Assembly: GCF_021347895.1 (NCBI RefSeq) | Contig: NC_067131.1 | Span: 31,777,411-31,841,410, forward strand | Origin: Acanthochromis polyacanthus | Taxonomy: Eukaryota; Chordata; Actinopteri; Pomacentridae | Reading direction: 5' to 3' | DNA: 64,000 nucleotides | Part shown: one piece after another, positions 28,151 to 38,800 of the stretch | Position numbering within the stretch: position 1 is the first letter of the stretch | Layout of the letters: every line of letters begins with the position of its first letter | The notes under the pieces: generated by a model | What the model was told of the DNA's origin: nothing | Databases searched by the model: none | What the model saw: the letters and a program-made list of their open reading frames with translations, nothing else | Translations under genes and position numbers: made by a program

Positions 28151-28880
28151 GACGGTGTTTCCCCAGCAGCAGTTTAAACTGTCCCTCTGATGCTACTGTG
28201 AGGATTTAGAGTTTTTCTTTCTCTAATTTTAAAGAAATATTTAAAGTGTCTGACCGACATCAGTCAGACTGACATTCCTGTTGTGTGTTTTCAACCCCCT
28301 GCAGTGAGTTAATGGTGTAACGATGTAAAATAATGTTAATAACTAAATTAATGTTAGTTGCAGTTTTATCCAGTGGTTGTTCTAGATTGATTTTCATTTG
28401 TTTTATTTGGAGCTAAACAGACCAAACCAATGTCCCTTTCTAGCCGACAATCAGAGGAACGCCGTAGAGCCCTCCCTCTGCAACGTTTACCCTCCATACT
28501 GAGTTACTGTTTACTCACCACATGTATTATTTATCAAAATGCAACAGAGACTGATTTTCCTGGTTAATCTTCACTCCATGGTGATGTTTGATCCACATTT
28601 GCTTTGATGAGCAGCTCTAACACAGTGAGTCCAGACATTCATCAAGCACCGAGCAGAGCTGCAGTTTGAATCCTCTGATTCATCCACAAAGACTCTCTGT
28701 TTGCAGGAATCAGGAAATAAAGTAAAGTCGAGGAGTAAAGAAATAAACTGGAACAATAAAAATAACATCAGTGGCCTCCCTCTCTGGTCTCTTTCTCCTT
28801 CAGAGGAGTCATAGAGTCTTGGTGTCCTCCCTCTCTAGTGAATGGATTTAGATATTTTGTGACTGGACCTTCCAGATTTA
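28151..28880. other. Intergenic, no gene recognised
   Basis: No coding feature or repeat recognised. Two copies of CCTCCCTCTCT followed by GG or AG lie near 28775 and 28827. Confidence 0.4.
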
Positions 28881-28881
28881 G

Positions 28882-28889
28882 TTTTTTTT

Positions 28890-28923
<34 letters not shown>
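28882..28923. repeat. Homopolymer pair T17-C-G24
   Basis: Seventeen T, one C, then twenty-four G. A G run this long is very unusual in vertebrate DNA. It would form G-quadruplexes and is easily mis-sequenced, so its length is unreliable. Confidence 0.9.
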
Positions 28924-29444
28924 CGGCATTTTTGCCTTCACTAAGGATCCTCAGAGAGGTGACAGAAAAAGGGGAAATTATCCTTTCAGTCGTGCAGATA
29001 TGTTTTTTCCAGCTGTGAATTTGGACGTTTCCAGATGTTTCTGACTTTGTTTTGGAGCCTCCAGTGGTCATCGCTGGAACTGCAGCTTCAAGACTTGAAC
29101 AGAGTTTTATGCTGGATCTGACAAATCCTAAACCCAAAGTAAACAGAGTTCTGACAGACGGCAGGTCAGACGGGTGGAGCGCCACCTGCTGGTTCACGCT
29201 GGAGATGAAACTGAAGAAGGACTTCAGGGGCGTCAGCATCTTCTCCAGGTGGACCTTCTAATTATGGGTTCAGGGTTCTAATCGTTCTGAACATAAAAAC
29301 ATCAGACCTGTTTGATATTTACATCATCATCAAAATGGTGGTCAGTTCACCGATGACATCATCATGATGTCATGTTTAATGTCCTGACTGTTTAGAACGA
29401 GAGTCTGGTGGAGGGAGAGACTCTGCTGTTATTATGAATGAGAA

Positions 29445-29528
<84 letters not shown>
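29445..29528. repeat. CA microsatellite
   Basis: Uninterrupted (CA)n of about 80 bp. Confidence 0.97.
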
Positions 29529-29530
<2 letters not shown>

Positions 29531-29839
29531 TGATGTCAGCAACTAGCCCCTTCCCCACTGATGCGGGAAAATCCTCACGACCAGGAGGAGAGAGAGAGAG
29601 CCGTCCTCATGTGTTCTGATGTCTCTCCACCAGCAGCTCTTCATCCTCCTCCTCATCCTCCTCTTCCTCACCAGCCGGAGGATGAGTAATCCAGTGGGGG
29701 AGGGGGGCAGGTAGTGGTGAGAGGCAGTGAGGGGAGGGGGAGGGGAGGGGGAGGGGGCAGGAAACATGTCTTTTAACCTGCACCCAAATAACAACAACAA
29801 TAAATCTCTTTTTATTCCAGGCATGTTGACACAAATCCC

Positions 29840-30290
29840 AAACTGAATCCATGGGGATTCGTCTGTCATTGATGGCTATAGTCGCTGCATTACCAATCTG
29901 AGATGTTGCACAGACAACAGAGCATCAACTGCCTTGCAACTTTTCCAGGGTGCAGTTGATCTATTTGGACTCCCACATCATGTCACGGGTGATGCTGGGA
30001 GGGAGAATGTTGATATTAGGAGATTTATGATCGAGAATAGAGGGGCAAACAGAGGACGTTTTATGGCTGGACGTAGTGTTCACAATCAAAGAATTGAAGA
30101 TTGTGGGGGGAACTGAATAGAGTGGTGTCAGCGTACTTTAAAGACCTCTTCATTTTTATGGAACATGTTGCAGTGCTGCACAGCACTGACCCAGTTCACA
30201 TTAGGGCCCTTCACCATGTTTACCTCTCAAGAATAAATAGATCTGTAGATGAAATTGTTAGCCAGTGGAAGAATAATTTATCCAAAAGCA
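29840..30290 (+). pseudogene. Integrase-core (rve-type) domain pseudogene
   Basis: Reads [17 protein letters not shown] with the first catalytic Asp, [18 protein letters not shown] with the second, and HNQRIE with the Glu. A one-base deletion near 30098 shifts the frame, after which [20 protein letters not shown] and HIRALHHVYLSRINRSVDEI continue in another frame. A splice-like TTTTATTCCAG precedes it near 29820. The pattern fits the single-domain integrase-like genes and pseudogenes that are numerous in fish; a parent transposon could not be assigned. Not functional as written. Confidence 0.7.
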
Positions 30291-30449
30291 TATCTGGTGC
30301 TGTACCAGTGTGTTTTCTTTGAACATTTCTAACCCTTATGAGGACAATATCTTTTTGTGCGCATTCATTTTTTTAAATCTAAGCAAGTCATCCTAAACAA
30401 TGGCAAAAATGGTCTCCTGTCCATTGATTTGCAAAATGAATCTCAACAT

Positions 30450-30830
30450 TTAAAATGTTACATTATGAACCAACCCGGTCTCACAAGGATTCATGAAACT
30501 GTCACGTAAATTAATCTATGGTTTCGTGCACAGCAACATGATTTTCTCATGTTTTTCGTGCTGCATACAACGAAATTCAAACCCATGTTTTTCAAGCGGA
30601 GGATATTTCGTGCCACTCAGAACATATTTCAAACAGATGTGCTACAACCGGAAAAACTATTGCAACAATGGGTTTGATTTTATTTTCATATCTGAATCTT
30701 AATCACACCCAGCGGTGTAGTCTACGTGATACGCAGCTATACACCGTATACCCACTATAAATGTTCCAAATTTCCGTATACCCACTTAAAAATGCACAAA
30801 GATACGTATACCGTTTCACGTGATTTATTG
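30450..30830. repeat. Possible dispersed repeats
   Basis: Contains AACCCGGTCTCACAAGGATT (30475) followed by CGTGCACAGCAACATG, and then repeated GTATACCCACT words (30748-30792). They look like transposable-element fragments I have not assigned. Confidence 0.35.
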
Positions 30831-32324
30831 ACATAATGTCAGTAATTCCAGAGCTTAGTTGGTCCCCAGAGTGTCCAGAATCAGCAGTTTGGTGTGAGTG
30901 AGCAGCTGGAAGTAGCAGGGTGGAGCAGAACCTGCAGCAGCGCCCTACGGTGGACCTGGACAGCAACCTCTGACCACCTCTGCTCTGGAGACAGAGACAG
31001 ACAGAGACAGGGGACACACAGTGAGAGACGTGCAGACGATACAGAAAATCCATGTGTAATAAACAGAGGAGCTCAGAGCCTATAGCAGCAGAACTAATGT
31101 TTGGGTCAGGGTCACCAGAGCCACAGCGAACTATGAGCTTCTGAGGAAGAGAGGGAGAAGCAGTCAGAAGTGCTGAGCTCACAAAGCTCTCTGAGCACAG
31201 CACTGCTGCAGAGTTACACTACGCTGAAATATAGTTTATTTATTCTGATCAGACAAAGTCTTTTCCACTCCACTCGTGAACCGTAACAGAAGCCAGGACA
31301 AACCTTGAGCAGAACCTTGCTCATTTGTAGAAGCCGATGTGAAACAAATGCAGTTCAAAAAGCAAAAATTAGACACACACGCATTTCCAAATCCTCCTGT
31401 TTGTTTGTGGTGTACTGGTCCTCTGTCAGGGTGGGACAGGCTCCAGCACCCCCCATGACCCCAGTGAGGAATAAGAAGATGATGGATGGATGTTTTTGGT
31501 GTAAAAGAGACTTCACATTTAAAGCACAGTGTCCATCAGCAAACAGAAAATAAGGCGTTAAGTATGAGGAGAGAGAGTGCTGGATGGCCGCATTTACAAA
31601 TGAAGAGATGCTAATTCTGCAGTTTGGACGTCGTCACTTTGGAATGTCTTTTAGATCCTTCTGTGTTGTGGGGCTGAAAAAAATCCTGGTATGGCTTTAC
31701 CCCCTGTAATTCCCAAGGACAATGGTGGGCTGATTTACCATTGATGTGCACATGAGGCACAGCTTCAAGTCAACAACGAGCCTTCATGAAGGTGAAGTGA
31801 GGTGAACCTGAAACTGGACTGACTGGCTTGGAGAGTTTCACTCATTTACAGTCACACAGTTTAAGCTGCTTAAACTTTCAGGGTCAATATAAAGTCCTTT
31901 TGGATTTTGCCATTTCCCCCAAAAAGTTTCAGTTTTCCACCAAATGTCATTCATTGTATTAAGTAGATGTCATGCTTTCAGAAATGCATCTTGGCCAAGC
32001 TCCCACACTTTTTATAGATGAACTGCAAGCAGAAAATGTACGTGCACACAGAAAAACACGTCCCTGTCACTCACTATTTCAGAGTAGAATCAATAAATTC
32101 AATTCCATAGTGATTGTAAAATGTACATTTTCAGAACTCTTTCTGGTCCTTTTCTCAATAATTTATTTTAGTTCATGGAAAAAGTATTTGAATTCTGAAA
32201 TCATGGCAAATCTTTTGTTCCTCTATAAAATCTGCAAGAGTTGAACTTTATTTTCTAAATAATGTAAAACAACAAAGATATTGGTTAGCAGAGCAGTGTC
32301 TGGGACATGCCAAAATCATAATCA
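30831..32324. other. Intergenic, no gene recognised apart from a SINE fragment
   Basis: No supported coding sequence. A SINE 3' fragment lies at 31427-31492; the rest is plain. Confidence 0.45.
31427..31492 (+). mobile_element. SINE 3' fragment
   Basis: GGGTGGGACAGGCTCCAGCA followed by CCCCCCATGACCCCAGTGAG and ending GATGGATGGATG. It is the 3' part of the family seen at 13393-13761, here in + orientation. Confidence 0.7.
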
Positions 32325-32500
32325 TAGTAATAATAATGGATTAGATTTATATAGCGCTTTTCTGGCCACTCACAGCGCTTCACAATGGATCCATTATTCA
32401 TTCACTGTGGTGGTGGTAAACTACATTTGTAGTCACAGCTGCCCTGGGGCAGACTGATGGAAGCGTGGCTGTTAATCCCCTCTGACCACCAACAGTCAAA
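32325..32500. repeat. Dispersed repeat of the TTTATATAGCGCTTTTC type
   Basis: Contains AATGGATTAGATTTATATAG and CGCTTCACAATGGATCC; a short interspersed repeat of a kind common in teleosts. Family not assigned. Confidence 0.5.
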
Positions 32501-32819
32501 CCATGAGCATCCAGTTAAAGAAAATAGTATAAAATGAAGGAAAAACACTTTAAGAGACTTATTCTTGTACTGATAAATGTTTGTCCACTTCTAATAAGAC
32601 CCCAGAGTTTCATTTTTCTGCAACATTTTTGTGAAAACTGAGTGATTGTGATGAGGACTGCAGATGTACTTTACACTGATAATGACCATTGTCTGTTGCC
32701 TATTGCCGAGAGCAACGATGGCCCGTCTCCTCCTTATATATCTGCCACCTTTCCCATGTCTCATTCTCAGTGTGAGTTGGATCCAGCGCAGTGAAGAGGA
32801 GATCTCAACATCATCCCAG

Positions 32820-32881
32820 CAGGAGAGAGGACATCACGATGGTCTTCAACCCCTCAGACCTGCTTACAAAGATCTGCAAAG
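32820..32881 (+). CDS. atxn2l: atxn2l copy 1 exon 1 of window: end of Lsm-LsmAD linker
   Basis: Reads RREDITMVFNPSDLLTKICK with donor GTAAGA; the split codon G|AC makes Asp with exon 2. RREDI...MVF.PSD is conserved in ATXN2L. The residues usually found between this point and TFTDSAI are mostly missing, so a small exon may be unrecognised. The 5' edge (acceptor CATCATCCCAG) is tentative. Confidence 0.7.
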
Positions 32882-35800
32882 GTAAGAAAACAAGCTCAGT
32901 GGGGATAAAACTATGCGTTTTTTCAGGACAAATCCACCAGCAGTTCTTCGTAATGATAACCAATATTTGCAAGTGATACAGAAACAGGATGTGACAGCAA
33001 AGACCGTGAAATGCGAAATTAGATACAAGCAACAGCGAAAGCAGCGAATGTTCTGACTGTGGTCGTGGCTGCGCTTCTCATTCAGAGTTTTGAGGCTGTC
33101 TCTGTTGGAGAGATGTGTCTGTGAGTTACAAAAGAGTAGAAAAAGTTGTGAGTCCTCCAGCTTGCGTTTTCCACCGGCCTCGACTGAACATCTTTCAGTG
33201 GAATCGTTGGCCTCTACCTCTAAAAGGCTTGTGCCTCTCAAAGAGCTTCCGTGCTTTTCTGAGCCATCCTACAACTTCTCTGCATGTTTACGTCACGGAC
33301 TTTTTTGCCTGAGCTACCGACAGAAACACCTTTGACCAATCTCACTTTTTGCACTTTTTGCTCTTCCTACAGGTTTTTCCTTCTGTCTGAATTCTTGCTT
33401 TTGTTGTTCGTCGCTTTGGACAAAAGCGTCTGATAATGAAACTGTAGAACTGTAGAATTGTAGAATTGTAGAACTGTAGAACTGTAGAATTGTAGAATTG
33501 TAGCACACAGACGGATGCAGCTTATTTCACAGGACAAACTGAGATGGTCAAAGTTTAGTTTTCAGTGTTCTGTCTCCCAGCTGTTTGCAACTGGAATGAA
33601 ACAGTAACAGGCCGAGGATCAGTGACTACAGCAAACAGAAAAAACTGTTTTTCAGGTGTTCTGTTTGATTGGGGGTGTGGTGGGGGTGTCCCGGTAGGGG
33701 GAATGGTAATTCATTTGCATTTTCTGCAGTGGAGTTAAAGGAATAAATGGTCCTAATGTTCCAGCATTTATAAAGCAAACCTTAGTCTGGGCAAAGAAAC
33801 CGATTGAAGAGTTCATCTGCAAAAACAGGTCACTCCGTTTTATCAATGTTCAGAAAACTCATTTTTATTGTTTACTTTAGATAATAATAGTAACACTAAT
33901 AATTCATTTATTCTCTATTTTGTCATGTATTTTTCTACTGAGTCAAATCTTCAGTTTGATTGATTTTATCTCAAGTAAACAATAAAATATAAGCTTTTCT
34001 GACAATTTATCTGTTTTTGCAAATGAACTCTTCAGTTTTAGATCACTGAATCATTTCCCGACTGCTTGTGTGTGATTTCAGACACCTTTACAGACTCAGC
34101 TATCAGCTCCACCCGCATCAATGGAGAACGCAAAGAGAAGGTTCTGCAGCGATGGGAGGGAGGAGACGGAGAGAGCTATGATTTGGACAATGATGCAGTG
34201 AGCTGCTTTTTCTCTCCTCAATCACCAGAATCCATTGAATGGCGTGACATTAGAGTTGAACCTTAATTATCCGTGCTCTGTACATGCAGCCTGTTATTTA
34301 GCTACTGCCTCTTACTATCGCATTCTTCTTCTTCTTCTTCTACTTTGGGCTTTTCCCTTCAGGGGTGGCCACAGTGAATCCAGTCTAACCCTGTCCTCTG
34401 CATCCTCTTCTCTCACACCACTGTTACTGTTGCATTACTGTGCTGGTTACTGTATGACCTCATTGACCTCCCTGTTTGTCTCCTCAGTCCAACGGCTGGG
34501 ATGCCAGTGACATGTTCCGTTACAATGAAGTGAAATACGGCGTCACATCCACGTATGATTCCAGCCTCTCCATGTATACGTAAGTTTCCGTATGGGTTTG
34601 TTGCTTTATCTAACAAATGCATGCATTTTTGTGATTTTCCAGCCGTTTACACAACGTGTGTTTGCTCACTTTAAACACTTCTTTTCTTGTGTGTGTCAGT
34701 TTTCAGGTGTTTGATGTAATGTGAGCAGTGACACTTTATTCATACCACAAACCTTTGAATGTGTGTCTTGCATATTTTTCATCGTATAGATTCTATTGTG
34801 AGCATCCCTGGTATCAGTACAGGTCAAAAGAGAGTCTGTTCACAGAACTGCAGTCATAATAGACTCTAATGTCCAATCACTGTTTATTGGTGTTTTATAG
34901 GTTTGAACCTCCAATCCTGCACTGTGTCATGCTGATTTATTGAGCTCTGAATCAAAGAGGGAGAAATGACTGCAAACACATTTCAATAACTGTGACTGTA
35001 CGACACACACAGCTCAGATATGAAGTTGTTGTCAAATGTTTTCAAGTTTTTTGTTCCCTTCCTACATTTTCTCTTTGTTCTACTTTCTTTGTCAACACCC
35101 AGTGTCCCGTTAGTGAAGGACGACTCCGAGGCCTATCGACAGAGGGAGGAACGCGCCGCCCGCCTGGCCAGGGAGATCGAATCAAGCCCCCAGTATCGCC
35201 ATCGTGTCAACCTGGAAAATGAGGAGGGCAGAAGTGAGGAGGACAAGTACAGCGCTGTGGTGCGTGACGGCAACGATGGCGAGAAAGGCCGTGAGAGTCC
35301 ACGGGACAGAGAGCGAGAGAGGATCAGTCCTGGAGCCAGCAGCAGGTGAGAGCTGAAAGATGTGTCAGACAGGTAGTCATGTTTAAGGATACCTGCCCAC
35401 ATCAATACATGTTCTCAGAGAAGTGACTGGATGCAGCACAGACAAATGACTGAAAGCGTCACCCTTTTCTTCAGAGCATGGCAAATGTTTTGTGCAGCCA
35501 CTCTGAGTGTTTCATCTTCAATATTTCTGACCTGTTGTCACTGCCTCTCCTTTTCAGACCACCAATCAGATAGATTAGAGTGGCAGCATGCTGTCAACAT
35601 GTTGTTGTCATAGAAACAGACCCACAGGCAGCTTTTTAAGAAGCGCTCCCCAGTGCCCTGCCAGCATCTGTCTGACCCACGGACACAGAAGCCAGAGGTT
35701 CAGACAGATGGAACCTGCTGGAGTTACTTACATCATCTCCACAGATGTCACACTCAAGTGAAAACACACTGGTTTTAAATATCACATGAGCTTCCTCAGC

Positions 35801-38800
35801 ATGTTGGCCTTCTTTGTTCATGTTATCCTAAAAGTATCAGTCCTGTCCTGACTGCTGTCGGCACATCACAGGAAGTCATCTGACTGAAGTAGATCTGAAA
35901 TGACGTTCTTTTTTCAGCTGTTGTTTCCAAGTTAAATGAAGTTTGAACCTCAGGTGTGTGTGCAGCAGCTGCTTTTGATAGTTTCTTATGTGTCTGATGT
36001 GCTCTTCTTCTGTCAGAGAGGGCAAGTACCCTCCTTTACCTCAACGCCAGAGAAGAATGCAGCGGGAGGCAGAGCGGGCTGAGAGGGGTCCTGGTGGGCC
36101 TCCACCACACAGTCATCTAAGTGGAGCTTACCGCTCCACCCCTCCATCGTCCTCTTCCCTCAGACCCCCATCTGCTGCTGGACCTCAGCCTGGTGCCCCC
36201 CCGTCACAGCGAAGCATCCCTGTGTCAGGTAGAGGTGGAGCCTACGCTGCTCACCACCCACAGGGAAGCGCCCGTCCAGGCCCAGGCTCTGGTCCTAGCA
36301 GCTGGTACACACCTGCAGCACCCAGCCCAGCCTCTCATCCAGCCGGCCCCCCTGCCCCCCACTCACTCCCCCACTGGCTCTCTGACGCTGGCAGACCTGT
36401 TCATGGAGGTAAGTGCTGTGTCCAGAATAGCTTCAGCAGCTGTAACATCTGTGTCTGTTGCTGACACAGATTTGATTGTCTTTCAGTTTCAACTAGAACA
36501 TCTCCTAAAGCCCAAACACCTCCACGGCTGAGCAGGACAGGACACACTCCAAACTCACACACTCAGTCCACAGGTCAGTCTCAGTCACATTCAGTCCGCT
36601 GGTTTTTTTCTTTTTTAAATTTTCACCCTTATTGTTGATAAATTGTGCCTAAAATGTAACATGACTTTCTGTTCTCTCATATTCTTGCAGCTACTCGCTG
36701 TCCTAAACCAGGTTCTCCCCTTTATTTGGACACATGGTCTGTCTCCCTGCCTGTGCAGAACACATCTGTAGATCTCTTCTCTGTAGACGGTACTGTCCCC
36801 CTTCTTCCTGTTTTTGCTCTTTAAAATAATGAAGAGTCCAAACCATTTGTAGCCTGTAATGAGCTTTAGTCAGACAGTTATTCTGTCATTGAAGGACGGA
36901 TCTAATGAGGTGCTACCATTTGTGTCCTCTTTACAGTGAAAGAGATTCTTGCTGCTGCTGCAAAAGAACGCAAGAGCAAGAGAAGCAAGAGCAGTAAAGG
37001 TGTGTGTACTTTAGATTGGTGCCAGTTAAATCCTCCAAACTGATGGACACAAAAATAAAAACTCACATTGTCTTTGCCTCGTTCTGTCCCCTTTCTGTTT
37101 CTGAAGCTGTGCACATAGTTTTAATGAACTGTTGTTCTCTCTCCTCCACCAGCTCCCTCAGTTCAGCAAAGGTCACAGATTGAGGAGCGGCAGAAATGTG
37201 GCAAGAAACGCAGGGTAAGAGATGGACTGTGACTGAGTGAAGTGTGAAAGTGAGAAATGTGTGACCAATCAAGAGGCTGTGCACTTCACATCACTGATGT
37301 CAAAGTTAGCCCAGAAAACATCTCATGTATGAGACTACATCCACATGAATGCTTTTATTTTAAAACACAAACAGTCCTTCCGAACGTGAACACGGATGTG
37401 CACGTTATCGTTTCCAAAAGTTTCTGCCTGAGTGCATCCAAACTGAAATGCATTTCTGGAGATTTCACCTTCCAATCCCCCCCCTCACAGAGCCTTTAGC
37501 TCTGCCAGGCAGTGACTCACAGGAAGATGTAAAAAGCTCGTCTGCTGTTTGAGTGCTCTGTTGTTTGACAAACCAAGGTTCCCTGCAGCCACATTTGCAA
37601 ATGTTCACATGCTAATTGTAGCTCTCCAGAGTCGTCAGTGTGGTATCGGGCTCCTTTTGACCACTTTCTGGGTTTGCTTTATAGCCAAAAAAAAACTGGT
37701 TTTGCTCGTTCTAGACCTCTGTGAGGTGTGGTCAGAGCTACTGTTATTCCAACCACCTCGTCTGACTGCTAAACGATGGTCGTTGTATCGGTGGGCTCTC
37801 ACAACGACCATCGTTTAGCGGTCACACCAGTCTGGGTCTGGGTCGTTGGAATAAAAATAGCTCTGATCACACCTCACAGAGGTTCAACAGCTGAGGCAAC
37901 AACCAGCACCAGAACTGAAGAAGACTCTTGGATGAGAGCTGAAACGCCTTCAGGGAACTTTGTTAAAGTCCAGTGGATTGATTTAAACTGCTTTGCATAA
38001 CCATGAGCTGATGGATGAGAACCTGCACAGACACCGTCTAGAAGTGTCTTCCTTCATGTGATCATTAGCATTTATAACACGACGCTGTAGTTGGTCTGCT
38101 CACTGCTCAGTGTGCTGCTGAACCAAGACAGGAAACTCCTCATGTTGGCATCAAATGCTAAGAATTAATTATAAAGGAATGGAATCATGACTTAGTTAAT
38201 AGATGTGTTTAAACTGGATTCCAAATGATGCAGACATGGTAGTGAAGCAATCTGTTAGTCTGTAAAACAGTGTAAGACGTTCTTATTGTGTTGTTGGCTG
38301 ATCTTCAGTGCTACACTGTCATCTAGTCTGTTACATGTTGTTTATAGTCGTAGTTCATCAAAGCTGTCTGTCGTAGACTCCAACTTTAAAGACTAAATGT
38401 ATTAATCTCTGCACTTTGAAATGAATATTCCACTTCAGCAACACATTTGCACTTTGAACTACTGCAGAGTCTGTATGAGCTGTAAAGACAAATGCTGACT
38501 GTTCAACGTTTCCATGACAACATGGAGCAGCTGAAGTTGAGGATTTCCTGAAAATGCTGCAGTATAGTGCTGTGTGCATTGGTTATTATGGGGGTTTAAC
38601 CCTTGATTACATAAAACAAGGTATCAGAAGACGTGTTTTTAGTTTGTAGTCTTGAACTAATGTAATCCTGGTTATCTGTCATCAGTTGGTACTGTTCTCA
38701 TCTGCTTGTCTGTCTTCCAGCTCCAGCCCAGTGCTGGCAGCTCCAGTCCTCCTGCAGCAGCAAACCCTCCTGCCGTCCCTGAGGTCACCCAGCCCGGTGC

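Noticed and set aside
30703..31203. 166-codon minus-strand frame
   Set aside because: No domain, splice sites or conserved composition; overlaps repeat-like sequence.
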